Source: Mycolicibacter sp. MU0083
Lineage (GTDB): Bacteria > Actinomycetota > Actinomycetes > Mycobacteriales > Mycobacteriaceae
Direction: 5' to 3'
Assembly (NCBI RefSeq): GCF_963378075.1
Contig: NZ_OY726394.1
Span: 2,914,001-2,978,000, forward strand
DNA: 64,000 nucleotides
In this document: positions 26,219 to 37,123 of the stretch, one piece after another
Layout: the number at the start of each line of letters is the position of its first letter
How positions within the stretch are numbered: position 1 is the stretch's first letter
Program-made: the position numbers and the translations under genes
Notes under the pieces: generated by a model
Database searches by the model: none
What the model was told of the DNA's origin: nothing
The model's input: only the letters and a program-made list of their open reading frames with translations

Positions 26219-27364
26219 TCAGACGTCGAGTTCGCAATCGCCGGCAGCGGTGCTGACGCAGGTCTGAATCCGGGCGCCCGGCTCGTGATCGGCGCCGGTA
26301 CGCAGATCGCGCGCCTGACCCGCGGTCAAGGTCACCACACAGGACTGACAGATCCCCATCCGGCAGCCGAACGGCATCAGCACGCCGGCACCCTCCCCCG
26401 CTTCCAGCAGGGTCGTCGCGGCATCCGCGGTCACGCTCTTACCGCTCGCGGCGAAGGTGACCGTGCCACCGCCGTCGGCCGACGCCGCCCGCGCCACGGT
26501 GAAACGCTCGATGTGCAGGTGATCGGCGATTCCCGCTGCCGCCCATACCCGCTCGGCGTCACCCAGCATCGCCGCCGGTCCACACGCCCAGGTCTGCCGG
26601 TCACGCCAGTCGGGCACCAGTTCGTCGAGCGCGTCGGGCCCGTCGAGCGGCAACCGGCCCTGGTCGCGGGTGGTGCGCAGTTGCAGCCGGTAGCCCGGGT
26701 GCGCACTCGCCAGCGCGGCCAGTTCCTCGGCGAACAGCGTCTCGGCGGAAGTGGGCGCGGAATGCAGATGGACGACGTCGGCGAGGGCGCCGCGGCGGGC
26801 CAGGGTGCGAAGCATCGCCATCACCGGCGTGATCCCGGACCCGGCCGTCAGGAACAACACCGCGGCCGGGGCGGGGTCGGGCAACACGAAGTCGCCCCGG
26901 GGGGCGGCCAGCCGGACCACGGTTCCGGGCGCGACACCGTCCACCAGGTGGCTGGACAGGAAGCCTTCGGGCATCGCCTTCACCGTGATCGCGATGGTGC
27001 GGTCGGCGCTGACCGGCGGCGACGTCAGCGAGTACGACCGCCAGCACCATCTCCCGTCGACCAGCAGACCGATCCCGATGTACTGGCCGGCACGGTAGTC
27101 GAACTGGAACCCCCAGCCCGGTTTGATGGTCAGCGTCGCCGAGTCCGCAGTCTCGCGGCGCACCTCCAATACCCGGCCGCGCAGCTCGCGCGCCGACCAC
27201 AGCGGGTTGGCCAGTTGCAGGTAGTCATCGGGCAGCAGCGGCGTGGTGATCTGTGTCGCGATGCGGCGCAACACGTTCCAGGCCCGGTTCCGGTCGGCTC
27301 CGACGACGGTCGGCCGCCGGGTATCACCGATGTGCGCGACGATCGCCGCATGCTTCTTAGCCAC
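26219..27364 (-). CDS. Ferredoxin-dependent oxidoreductase, electron donor to DesA3
   Basis: 381 residues in three parts: an FAD-binding FNR-type domain (about 50-155, [10 protein letters not shown] and RSYSLTS), an NAD(P)H domain ([13 protein letters not shown]) and a C-terminal plant-type [2Fe-2S] domain with CRMGICQSC (C-x4-C-x2-C) plus the later QTCVST cysteine. In M. tuberculosis, Rv3230c passes NADPH electrons to DesA3. The GTG at 27362-27364 is chosen because the upstream codons overlap an operator that matches the desA3 sites. Its stop is 83 bases before desA3, and this gap holds two operators. Confidence 0.92.
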   Translation of the reverse strand: MAKKHAAIVAHIGDTRRPTVVGADRNRAWNVLRRIATQITTPLLPDDYLQLANPLWSARELRGRVLEVRRETADSATLTIKPGWGFQFDYRAGQYIGIGLLVDGRWCWRSYSLTSPPVSADRTIAITVKAMPEGFLSSHLVDGVAPGTVVRLAAPRGDFVLPDPAPAAVLFLTAGSGITPVMAMLRTLARRGALADVVHLHSAPTSAETLFAEELAALASAHPGYRLQLRTTRDQGRLPLDGPDALDELVPDWRDRQTWACGPAAMLGDAERVWAAAGIADHLHIERFTVARAASADGGGTVTFAASGKSVTADAATTLLEAGEGAGVLMPFGCRMGICQSCVVTLTAGQARDLRTGADHEPGARIQTCVSTAAGDCELDV

Positions 27365-27367
27365 TAA

Positions 27368-27383
27368 CCTACGGTAACGTAAC
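27368..27383. promoter_or_regulatory. Operator in front of the DesA3 reductase gene (TACG-N4-CGTA core)
   Basis: CCTACG-GTAA-CGTAAC differs from the upstream desA3 site (26171-26186) in only two spacer bases. It lies immediately before the reductase GTG (27364), so a bound repressor would cover the initiation region. This suggests one regulator controls both genes of the desaturase system independently of read-through. Confidence 0.7.
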
Positions 27384-27398
27384 TTCGCCCGGGCGGCA

Positions 27399-27908
27399 TC
27401 AGAGCAGGTCGAGCAGGAATGGCAGCTCCTGCGTCGCATACCAGGCCAGGTCGTGATCCTGCGCATCGCCGACGGTCAACTCGGCGTCCTCGTCGCCGAG
27501 GTCGGCGGCATCGATCACCGCGAGCGCCGCGAGGACGGCCGGCTCGGCCGCCGCGTTGTCGACATACGCCGCGATCACATCGGTGAACGCAACCGGCCCG
27601 GCCAGCCGGACCACCGCGGTATCCAGGTCGGGGCGCGCGACGGCGTCGGCCACCTCGGCGACCAACACCGCACGGCGGGTGGGTGCGCCCGGTCCGGACG
27701 GGTCGGGTTCCGCACCGCCGAGCAGCCGCAGCGAGGCCAGGGCGGCTTCGCCGAGGGCGACCTCGGCCAGTTCGTCGTCGTCGCCGTGCGCGTAGGACTC
27801 CCGCAGCGCGGGCGTGACCGCAAAGGCCGTCCCGCTCACCGGCTGCAGCGAACCGTCGGCGACCAGTTGGGCGAGCATCGACAGCGTCGCCGGGATGTAG
27901 ACCCGCAT
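27399..27908 (-). CDS. Conserved actinobacterial protein, unknown function (Rv3231c-like, possibly DUF6912)
   Basis: 169 residues, acidic and Ala/Asp-rich, with no signal peptide or membrane segment. It begins [19 protein letters not shown], and the fold appears alpha/beta. Sequence and position next to the desaturase-reductase pair and ppk2 match Rv3231c. No motif indicating catalysis was recognised. The ATG at 27906-27908 is conserved as the N-terminus MRVYIPATL. The reductase start lies 34 bases beyond its stop, so it may be the first gene of a desaturase operon. Confidence 0.75.
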   Translation of the reverse strand: MRVYIPATLSMLAQLVADGSLQPVSGTAFAVTPALRESYAHGDDDELAEVALGEAALASLRLLGGAEPDPSGPGAPTRRAVLVAEVADAVARPDLDTAVVRLAGPVAFTDVIAAYVDNAAAEPAVLAALAVIDAADLGDEDAELTVGDAQDHDLAWYATQELPFLLDLL

Positions 27909-27920
27909 TCGCCAGACCTT

Positions 27921-28013
27921 AGCCGCGATCGCAAGCGCGGCGAAGCCGGGCGCCGCGGGTCGCGGCCGTCAAGCCAGCCGCGATCGCAAGCGCGGCGAAG
28001 CCGGGCGCCGCGG
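27921..28013. repeat. Two direct copies of a 38-base GC-rich intergenic repeat
   Basis: Identical 38-base units occupy 27921-27958 and 27976-28013, a period of 55 bases. Each begins with AGCCGCGATCGCAAGCGCGG and contains the palindrome GCGATCGC. They lie in the gap between divergently transcribed genes. The unit looks like a dispersed intergenic repeat of mycobacteria; whether it occurs elsewhere cannot be tested here. Confidence 0.85.
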
Positions 28014-28083
28014 CGGAACGGGCGAGGACGTAGCCTGCTGTCCAGACGCGTAACGGTTTCACCCCCAGCGACAGGAGTCTCCC

Positions 28084-28911
28084 GTGTCATTGCCCAGCCA
28101 GCCCGCGCCCGGTCTGTCCCGCTACGCCGATCGCCGCGTACTGATCACCGGCGGCGGGTCGGGTATCGGCCAGGCCTGCGTGCTGCGGATCCTCGAGGAG
28201 GGTGGCCGGGTGGTTGCCGCCGACATCAGCGCGGACGGCCTGGGCGACACGGTCACCAAGGCCGGTGAGCTGGCCGACCGCCTGTCGACGGTCGTCGTCG
28301 ACATCGGCGACGAAGACTCGGTCCGCGCGGGCGTGGCCCGGGCCGTCGACGTGCTGGGTGGGCTGGACACCCTGGTCAACGCCGCCGGAATCCTGCGGTC
28401 CGCGCACCTGGCCGAGACCACCCTCGCCGACTTCGAGCAGGTGCTGCGCATCAACCTGGTCGGCACCTTCCTCGTCACGCGAGAGGCCATCGCGGCACTG
28501 CGCGAGGGCAAAAACCCCGCGGTGGTGAACTTCAGCTCGACCTCGGCGCACTTCGCCCACCCGTACATGTCGGCCTATGCGGCCTCCAAAGGCGGGGTGC
28601 TGTCGATGACCCACGCCTGGGCGATGGAGTTCGCCCGCGCGGGCATCCGATTCAATTCGGTTCAGCCCGGCTCCATCTCTTCGGGGATGACCGATGGCTC
28701 GGGCGCCTCGCGGCAGAGCATCGGCCCCGGGCTCCCCGAGGACGTGGACTTCACCCTGTTCGGCAAGGTCGCTCCGATGCTGCCGCTGGACGGGGGCGCG
28801 ATCTTCGCCAACCCGGATGCGGTGGCCGGTGTGGTCGCCATGCTGGGCAGTGACGACGCGTACTTCATCACCGGCACCGAGGTCCGGATCGACGGTGGCT
28901 CTCACATGTAG
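28084..28911 (+). CDS. Short-chain dehydrogenase/reductase
   Basis: This 275-residue classical SDR has nucleotide motif ITGGGSGIGQACV, NAAG at strand 4, catalytic Ser in FSSTSA, and Tyr-x3-Lys in AYAASKGG. The VNFSS and GSISSGM segments and the C-terminal GTEVRIDGGSHM are typical. The substrate is unknown. The GTG at 28084 has AGGAG (28073-28077) six bases upstream. It is absent from this position in M. tuberculosis as recalled. It converges with ppk2 with five bases between stops. Confidence 0.88.
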   Translation: MSLPSQPAPGLSRYADRRVLITGGGSGIGQACVLRILEEGGRVVAADISADGLGDTVTKAGELADRLSTVVVDIGDEDSVRAGVARAVDVLGGLDTLVNAAGILRSAHLAETTLADFEQVLRINLVGTFLVTREAIAALREGKNPAVVNFSSTSAHFAHPYMSAYAASKGGVLSMTHAWAMEFARAGIRFNSVQPGSISSGMTDGSGASRQSIGPGLPEDVDFTLFGKVAPMLPLDGGAIFANPDAVAGVVAMLGSDDAYFITGTEVRIDGGSHM

Positions 28912-28915
28912 GGAT

Positions 28916-29746
28916 TCACTCGTCGTCCAGCAGGGTGGCGGCGTAGTCGTCGACGTACCGGAACAGTGAGCGGTCCGGACGTTCGTAGAAACCGGTGACG
29001 ATGGGTTTCTTCGGCAGATCCACCTTCTTGCGCTCCACGTCGCGATAGGGAATCGACTCCAGCAGGTGCGCCATCATGTTCAGCCGTGCGTGGGTCTTGA
29101 CCTCCGACTCGACCAGGTACCACGGGCTGGAGGCGGTGTCGGTGTGGGCCATCATCTCGTCGCGGGCCTGTGAGTAGTCGTCCCACCGGCGCAGTGCCTC
29201 GATGTCCATCGGGGACAGCTTCCACTGCCGCAGCGGGTCGTTGCGCCGTTTGCGGAACCGCCGCAGTTGCTCGTCCTGGGAGACCGAGAACCAATACTTG
29301 CGCAGCAGGATTCCGTCGTCGATCAGCAACTGTTCGAATACCGGCGCCTGCTTGAGGAACTGGGCATGCTCTTCGGGGGTGCAGAACCCCATCACCTTCT
29401 CCACCCCGGCCCGGTTGTACCAGGACCGGTCGAACAGGGTGATCTCACCGCGGCTGGGCAGGTGCGCGACGTAACGCTGGAAGTACCACTCCCCGCGTTC
29501 GCGTTCGGTGGGCGCCGGCAACGCCACGACCCGCACGCTGCGCGGACTCAGATATTCGGTGATGCGCTTGATGACCCCGCCCTTGCCCGCGGCGTCGCGT
29601 CCTTCGAAGATCACCACCACGCGGGTCCCGGTCTCACGGACCCATTCCTGCAGCTTGACGAATTCGCTTTGCAGCCGGAGCAATTCCTTCTCGTACACGT
29701 CCTCGGCGAGCCGCTTTGCCGCGGCCTTGAATTCGTTGTCGCTCAC
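28916..29746 (-). CDS. ppk2: Polyphosphate kinase 2
   Basis: This 276-residue PPK2-family kinase moves phosphate between polyphosphate and nucleotides (in M. tuberculosis, mainly GDP to GTP). The P-loop is FEGRDAAGKGGVIKRI, followed by the lid residues in PTERERGEWYFQRYV and the Walker B FDRSWYNRAGVEKVMGF. Full family length. It overlaps the acyltransferase gene upstream by four bases, so they are one operon, as for Rv3232c and its neighbours. This couples phosphate-energy storage with neutral-lipid storage genes. Confidence 0.95.
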   Translation of the reverse strand: MSDNEFKAAAKRLAEDVYEKELLRLQSEFVKLQEWVRETGTRVVVIFEGRDAAGKGGVIKRITEYLSPRSVRVVALPAPTERERGEWYFQRYVAHLPSRGEITLFDRSWYNRAGVEKVMGFCTPEEHAQFLKQAPVFEQLLIDDGILLRKYWFSVSQDEQLRRFRKRRNDPLRQWKLSPMDIEALRRWDDYSQARDEMMAHTDTASSPWYLVESEVKTHARLNMMAHLLESIPYRDVERKKVDLPKKPIVTGFYERPDRSLFRYVDDYAATLLDDE

Positions 29747-31137
29747 TGTGCCGCCTCCAGTAGTTCGGCCAAGGCCTCATCCAGCAGTGCCGAAACCATT
29801 CCTACGTCACTCATCGCCTTGCGGTCGGCATTGACGCCGTAATAGAGCGTGCCGTTGTAGGACGTCACCCCGATCGTCAACGCCTTGTTGGGCAGCAACG
29901 GGGGCACACTGTAGGTCGCGAGCAGCTTCGCACCGCAGACATACAGTTGCCGCTGGGCGCCCGGCGCATTGGTGATCAGCAGGTTGAACACCCGCCCGGA
30001 GAACCCGGCGTAGGCGGTCGCGACCCGTACGCCCATGGCATGCAACGTCGGCGGGGCGAAGCCCGCCATCGTCAGGATGGTCCGGGCGTCCACCAACCCG
30101 GTCGGGGTGGGATGCGATTCGGTGGCGTAGGCGATCTGCGAGAGCCGGACCACCGGATTGGGTTCTCCGACCGGAAGATCCACCAAGAACGGTGTCACCG
30201 CGCCGATGGGCTGCCCCGCCGAATCGACTTCGTGGTCGGAGTACACCGACAACGGCGCCAGGGCCCGCACCGTACGGGTGGATCCGACCGGTTCGCCGCG
30301 CGAGAGCAACCAGTTCCGCAGGGCACCGGTGATCACCGCCAGCACGACGTCGTTGATGGCACAGTCGTAGCGGGCCCGCACCGTGCGGTAGTCCTCCAGC
30401 GAGCCCTGCGCCACCGTGAAGAGTCGGTTCTGCGACACATGGGTGTTGAGCGGGCTGCGCGGCGCCGTGCCGCGGATCACCGCACGGGCCGTGCCGACGG
30501 CTTTGCGGCCGGCCCAGGCCAGCGGACTGCCGACCGTCGACCCCACCGCCCGCAACTGGGTCCGCGGGGCCGCCAGCCAGTCCCCCAGCGCGCCGAAGAC
30601 CAGCTCGACGGCACCGGGTTCATCCCGCGGCACCCAGATGTCCTCGTCGAACGGCGGGGGGCGCTGGCTGCGGTCCACCAGGACGTGTCCCATGGCCGGT
30701 GCAGCCATGCCGTTGACCAGAGCCTGATGCGACTTGATGTAGAGGGCGACCCGGTTGTCGGCCAGCCCCTCGATCAGGTAGGCGGCCCACAGCGGTCGCG
30801 ACCGGTCCAGCGGTTGTTGGCCGAGACGCGCGATCAGTTCGTGCAACTGCCGGTCACTGCCCGGCGAGGGCACCGCGAGATGACGCACGTGATAGGTGAT
30901 GTCGAACTCGCGGTCGTCGACCCAGACCGGGCGGGCCAGGTTCATCGTGACTTCGCGGATCGTCTGCCGGTAGCGCGGGATCTGCGGCAGCCGTCGTTCG
31001 ATGGTTTCCAGCAGTTTCTCGTAGCTCAGGCCGCCGCGGGGATTGCGCAGTATGAACAGGGACTGCACATACATCGGTGTGGTGGAGTTCTCCAACTGAT
31101 AGAACGAGGCCTCCGACGCCGACAGCCTGCTCACCAT
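29743..31137 (-). CDS. tgs3: Wax ester/triacylglycerol synthase family acyltransferase
   Basis: 464 residues, full length for WS/DGAT enzymes that esterify diacylglycerol with acyl-CoA. The N-terminus is MVSRLSASEASFYQLENSTT. The usual HHxxxDG active-site motif is degenerate here: His137-Gln-Ala-Leu-Val-Asn-Gly143. Other family blocks are NDVVLAVITGALRNWL and ITNAPG. A similar HQ variant is recalled in Tgs1, so it may still be active. In M. tuberculosis the syntenic gene is split (Rv3234c tgs3 and Rv3233c); here it is one frame. The symbol rests on synteny. Confidence 0.85.
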   Translation of the reverse strand: MVSRLSASEASFYQLENSTTPMYVQSLFILRNPRGGLSYEKLLETIERRLPQIPRYRQTIREVTMNLARPVWVDDREFDITYHVRHLAVPSPGSDRQLHELIARLGQQPLDRSRPLWAAYLIEGLADNRVALYIKSHQALVNGMAAPAMGHVLVDRSQRPPPFDEDIWVPRDEPGAVELVFGALGDWLAAPRTQLRAVGSTVGSPLAWAGRKAVGTARAVIRGTAPRSPLNTHVSQNRLFTVAQGSLEDYRTVRARYDCAINDVVLAVITGALRNWLLSRGEPVGSTRTVRALAPLSVYSDHEVDSAGQPIGAVTPFLVDLPVGEPNPVVRLSQIAYATESHPTPTGLVDARTILTMAGFAPPTLHAMGVRVATAYAGFSGRVFNLLITNAPGAQRQLYVCGAKLLATYSVPPLLPNKALTIGVTSYNGTLYYGVNADRKAMSDVGMVSALLDEALAELLEAAQ

Positions 31138-31342
31138 CGCGGTCTCTCCTTCCTGCTGACAGAGCCCCGGCCAAAACCGCTACGCCGGCCTCGAATCGGA
31201 GAAAAACACTGCCGCTCACGGTAGCCCGCCGTTCGGCAGCGTCGCACCCGAATACCCACCCGGCCGGATTGTGCGATGATCGCGAACACACCCTGCCACT
31301 CTCCAGCGGGATCGCCTGTCGGATCGACCCTGGAGAATTGCC
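31138..31342. other. Divergent promoter region between tgs3 and the Rv3235-like gene
   Basis: These 205 bases hold no gene. GGAAGGAG lies just before the tgs start on the minus strand. A GGGGCTCTGTC stretch near it was examined as a DosR box but the second half-site does not fit. Nothing else was recognised. Confidence 0.35.
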
Positions 31343-31876
31343 GTGTCCACCGTCCCCGCCCCGCCCCGGAGTCCGGCCGTCGCACCGGTGATCGACTACG
31401 AACCGCCCGCGCGGGCGACCGTCGCGCGGCGCACCGCGCACGCACCGGCATCGTCACGCTCCGCCCGGCCGCGCCGCGGGCATCCACCGGGAGTCCGGCC
31501 CGGCCCGCCTCCCCGCGATGCGACACCCGCCTCGGTGCATGCAGCGGCACGGTTCTGCGACGCGGCACTGCGACGGGTTCTGGAAGTCGTGGATCAGCGT
31601 CGGCCGGCAGCGCATCTGTACCCACTGCTCGCCGCCGGTCTCGCCGACTCGGTGCTGGCGGCACGTCCGGCGGCACCACCCGGCCGGGTCGAACCGGCCA
31701 TCCTGCAGCGAGTGCGGGTGCAGTCGGTCGATTCGGCCGAAACAACCCGTGCGATGGAGGTTTTCGGCACCTACCGACGCGGTCGGCGCACCCACGCACT
31801 GGCCTGCCGGATCGAATCGGTCACCGGAACCGGCAACGGTCTCGCCTGGCAGATCGTCGCCCTGCACATCGGCTGA
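31343..31876 (+). CDS. Rv3235-family Ala/Arg/Pro-rich protein, unknown function
   Basis: 177 residues. The first 60 are basic, disordered and rich in Ala, Arg and Pro. The C-terminal 110 residues form a compact alpha/beta domain (RFCDAALRRVLEVVDQRRPAAHLYPLL, then AMEVFGTYRRGRRTHALACRIE). This matches the Rv3235 family (a DUF6459-type domain, from memory) that is found beside secA in actinobacteria. Conserved proximity to secA hints at a link to translocation or ribosome-associated functions, but this is inference. The GTG at 31343 fits the N-terminus. It converges on secA1. Confidence 0.72.
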   Translation: MSTVPAPPRSPAVAPVIDYEPPARATVARRTAHAPASSRSARPRRGHPPGVRPGPPPRDATPASVHAAARFCDAALRRVLEVVDQRRPAAHLYPLLAAGLADSVLAARPAAPPGRVEPAILQRVRVQSVDSAETTRAMEVFGTYRRGRRTHALACRIESVTGTGNGLAWQIVALHIG

Positions 31877-31900
31877 TATGCGCGATCGACGCCGCGGATC

Positions 31901-34675
<2,775 letters not shown>

Positions 34676-34806
34676 GGCTATGTCCCCTACTCAGTCTTCG
34701 GCATTACGAGCGTCACCCATGGTAGGTGACACCGTCGCCATGGGCGGCAATGCGGCGGCCGAGCAGTGCCTGGGGCGTCGTACCCGCCGTTTCAGTCCAA
34801 GCGACG

Positions 34807-35502
34807 TCAGACCAAACGGATCAGCCCGTAGTCATAGGCGTGCCGGCGATAGACCACCGACGGCTGGTCGGTCTCCTTGTCCTGGAACAAGAAGAAGTCG
34901 TGGCCGACGAGCTCCATCTCATAGAGCGCGTCGTCGACGGACATCGGCGTGGCGCTGTGCTCCTTGGTGCGGACGATCTGGCCCGGCCCGTGGTCGTGCG
35001 CCTCGTGGTCGCCGGCCGCTTCACGGTGGTCCGGCTCGGCCGTGCCGTCCCGGTTGAACGCGGCAGCCAGGATATCGGCGTCGACCATGCCGGTGGCCTC
35101 GGCCACCGACAGCGGGGTCTTGTCGCCGTAGGAGACGCTGCGGCGGCCCTTGTCCCGGCGCAGCCGGCCCTCCAGGCGGTCGAGCGCAGCCTCGAACGCG
35201 GCATAGAAACTGTCGGCACGGGCCTCACCTCGGACCACCGGTCCGCGTCCGTGCGCGGTGATGTCGATCTGTTGGCAGGACTTTCGCTGACGGCGATTGT
35301 TCGCATGCTTGAGTTCGACGTCGAACAGGCGTATCGAGCGATCCAATCGCTCCAGCCGTGCCAGCTTCTGCGAAACGTAAACCCGGAAATGGTCCGGAAT
35401 CTCGACATGGCGGCCTTTGACCACGATCTCGGCGTTCGGCCCGTCGGCGTTGTCGTCCAGCTCCGCCGACGCTGCGCTGGTTTCCACAAATTGATTTGCC
35501 AT
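34807..35502 (-). CDS. hpf: Long-form ribosome hibernation promoting factor
   Basis: 231 residues. The N-terminal S30AE domain (about 22-118, EIVVKGRHVEIPDHFRVYVSQKLARLERL) binds the 30S decoding centre, and the C-terminal dimerisation domain (about 175-231, MSVDDALYEMELVGHDFFLFQD then VVYRRHAYDYGLI) pairs two ribosomes or anchors the factor. Matches Rv3241c (mycobacterial protein Y type). The ATG at 35502 begins MANQFVETS. The frame is open another 35 codons upstream but without family similarity. secA1 starts 131 bases beyond its stop. Confidence 0.93.
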   Translation of the reverse strand: MANQFVETSAASAELDDNADGPNAEIVVKGRHVEIPDHFRVYVSQKLARLERLDRSIRLFDVELKHANNRRQRKSCQQIDITAHGRGPVVRGEARADSFYAAFEAALDRLEGRLRRDKGRRSVSYGDKTPLSVAEATGMVDADILAAAFNRDGTAEPDHREAAGDHEAHDHGPGQIVRTKEHSATPMSVDDALYEMELVGHDFFLFQDKETDQPSVVYRRHAYDYGLIRLV

Positions 35503-35623
35503 GCTCGACACTCTTTCCTGTCGTCTCGACCACGTAACTGCAAGGCCCCCCGCCCTTGATGACGACCGTAGCCATGCCGCGGTGGACGTGCCACCGATTT
35601 GGCACACCCATTTGACGGCCGTC

Positions 35624-36274
35624 TCATACCGATGCGATCACAACCGCTCCGGTTACCGGCAAACCGGCACGACGCAGCACCCGGACCGACTCCGAGAGCG
35701 TGGCACCGGTGGTGACGACGTCGTCGATGAGCACGACGTCGCCCGCGGCCATGACCGGATCGCTCAATCCGCGCCGGCGCAGCACGACGCGCCCGGCGAC
35801 GTTGCGTTCCCGGGCACCGCTGCCCAGCCCGACCGAGTCACGCGCGAACGCCCGCATGCGCAGTACCGGCGCCACCGCCATCCCGCGATGGCGGGCGGCC
35901 ACGGCGGCGGCCATCCGCGTGATCGGATCACCACCGCGGCGGCGCGCGGCGCTGCGACGTGTCGGGGCCGGCACCAGGGTCAGCGGGAGTTCCAGCATCC
36001 GCCAGCACACCAGTCGCTGCAGCGCGGTGCCTACGGTCGCCGCCAGTGGAACGATCAGGTCGCTGCGCCCCCGCTCCTTGACCGCGACGATCGCCTGGCG
36101 TCGCGCTCCGGCGTAACGCCCCAGCGCGAACACCGGAACCTGCGGATCCAGCCGCGGGCTGACCAACCTCGGCCCGTCCGGCCCGACGGCCAGCTGGGCC
36201 GCGCACACGGCGCACCATCGGGTGCCGGGGGCACCGCAGCCCCCGCACTGCAGGGGCAGCACCGCGTCGAGCAT
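35624..36274 (-). CDS. ComF-family phosphoribosyltransferase-like protein
   Basis: 216 residues with an N-terminal zinc ribbon (CGGCGAPGTRWCAVC) and a C-terminal PRTase domain whose PRPP loop is VVLIDDVVTTGATLSES. ComF homologues take part in DNA uptake in competent bacteria; in mycobacteria the role is not known. The start at 36274 gives MLDAVLPLQCGGCG, in line with the family. Located upstream of hpf on the same strand as in Rv3242c-Rv3241c. Thirty-two bases separate it from the CMD-like gene. Confidence 0.86.
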   Translation of the reverse strand: MLDAVLPLQCGGCGAPGTRWCAVCAAQLAVGPDGPRLVSPRLDPQVPVFALGRYAGARRQAIVAVKERGRSDLIVPLAATVGTALQRLVCWRMLELPLTLVPAPTRRSAARRRGGDPITRMAAAVAARHRGMAVAPVLRMRAFARDSVGLGSGARERNVAGRVVLRRRGLSDPVMAAGDVVLIDDVVTTGATLSESVRVLRRAGLPVTGAVVIASV

Positions 36275-36306
36275 CGTCCGATCATGCCGCCGGGGACCGA
36301 CCGGCG

Positions 36307-36960
36307 CTATTCGCCCGCGAGGTCCGCCGACAGGTCGGTGGCAGCGCCGCCGTCGGGCGTCTGGACCTCTGCGATGGGTTCGGGGCGGTCGTCGAATTCC
36401 AGGCGAAGCGCCCGGCAGATCGTGGCATGCATGTCATACATGCAGGTGATGTAGGTCAGCTCCATGATCTCGCGGTCGGACAGGTGTGCCTTGAGCACCT
36501 CGAACACCTCGTCGGGCACTCGGCCGCCGTCGTAGACCAGGGCGTCGGTGTAGGCGAGCACGGCGCGCTCGATCCCGGAGAAGACATCGGCGACCTGCCA
36601 GGACGGCAGCGCCGCGATCTTGCGCTCGGCCATGCCCAGCGAACGCATCTGTTTGCAGTGCTGGGAGAAGACGAACTGACTGCCGCGCGCATAGCCGGCC
36701 CGGGCCTGTCCGAGTTCGCGCAGCAGCGGATCCAGCGAGGCGTTGCGGTACAGCGCGAACCCCTGAACGGCGTGGGAGAACACCCGGGGAGCCTGGGCGA
36801 ACACCGTCCACCAGTCCCCCGGCGTGCCGTGGATGGTGCGGGTGACGCCGGGGGCCGCCGGTGCCGCCGGGTCCACGTCGGCCCCGAACAGCCGGTCGTA
36901 GAAGTACAGGATTCGCTCATCGGTCACTTCGGCGCGTGGGATCTCGCGGAGTCGGGGCAT
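36307..36960 (-). CDS. Carboxymuconolactone decarboxylase-like (AhpD fold) protein
   Basis: 217 residues, mostly helical, of the carboxymuconolactone decarboxylase/AhpD superfamily: SQFVFSQHCKQMRSLG and AVLAYTDALVYDGGRVPDEVFEVLKAHLSDREIMELTY are the recognisable blocks. The catalytic CxxC of AhpD is not present (only the single Cys in QHCKQ in the core), so a peroxidase role is doubtful. The ATG at 36960 has AAAGGA nearby and gives MPRLREIPRAEV. Not obviously part of the comF operon function. It is divergent from the nitric oxide reductase operon. Confidence 0.75.
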   Translation of the reverse strand: MPRLREIPRAEVTDERILYFYDRLFGADVDPAAPAAPGVTRTIHGTPGDWWTVFAQAPRVFSHAVQGFALYRNASLDPLLRELGQARAGYARGSQFVFSQHCKQMRSLGMAERKIAALPSWQVADVFSGIERAVLAYTDALVYDGGRVPDEVFEVLKAHLSDREIMELTYITCMYDMHATICRALRLEFDDRPEPIAEVQTPDGGAATDLSADLAGE

Positions 36961-37023
36961 GCTCGAGCGTCCTTTCCGGCCCACCGGGGGCTTTCTACTA
37001 CGTGATGTCGTATTTTGAGTCAA

Positions 37024-37037
37024 GGGGCAATTGGTCC
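37024..37037. promoter_or_regulatory. Weak DosR-box-like dyad upstream of the nitric oxide reductase operon
   Basis: GGGGCAATTGGTCC has a partial dyad and matches the core of the DosR consensus (GGGAC-N4-GTCCC) at about seven of ten positions. It lies 86 bases before the reductase start. A dosRS locus follows 4 kb downstream, which makes the site worth noting, but the match alone is poor. Confidence 0.3.
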
Positions 37038-37042
37038 GCAGT

Positions 37043-37118
37043 GACGCTAACGTCTGACTCTAAAACCGTGACCCCCCTAACAGTTTCACGAAAATCGTGT
37101 CGCGATGCTGTTAGCGTC
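37043..37118. promoter_or_regulatory. Nested inverted repeats over the nitric oxide reductase promoter
   Basis: GACGCTAAC (37043-37051) is repeated inverted as GTTAGCGTC (37110-37118). Inside, CTAACAG (37077-37083) pairs with CTGTTAG (37108-37114), and CACGA-AAA-TCGTG lies at 37087-37099. TAGCGT (37112-37117) is a -10 six bases before the ATG, so the transcript is probably leaderless and the right-hand repeats cover the core promoter. This arrangement suggests a repressor site; the regulator is unknown. Confidence 0.55.
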
Positions 37119-37123
37119 CGTTC

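Noticed and set aside
27921-28013. CRISPR array
   Set aside because: Only two copies of the unit, with a 17-base spacer too short for CRISPR, and no leader or cas adaptation genes; no other array-like spacing was found in the window despite the Csb1-like gene.
31145-31185. DosR box ahead of the tgs gene
   Set aside because: GGGGCTCTGTC resembles one half-site, but the opposite half is out of register by one base, so it was not called.
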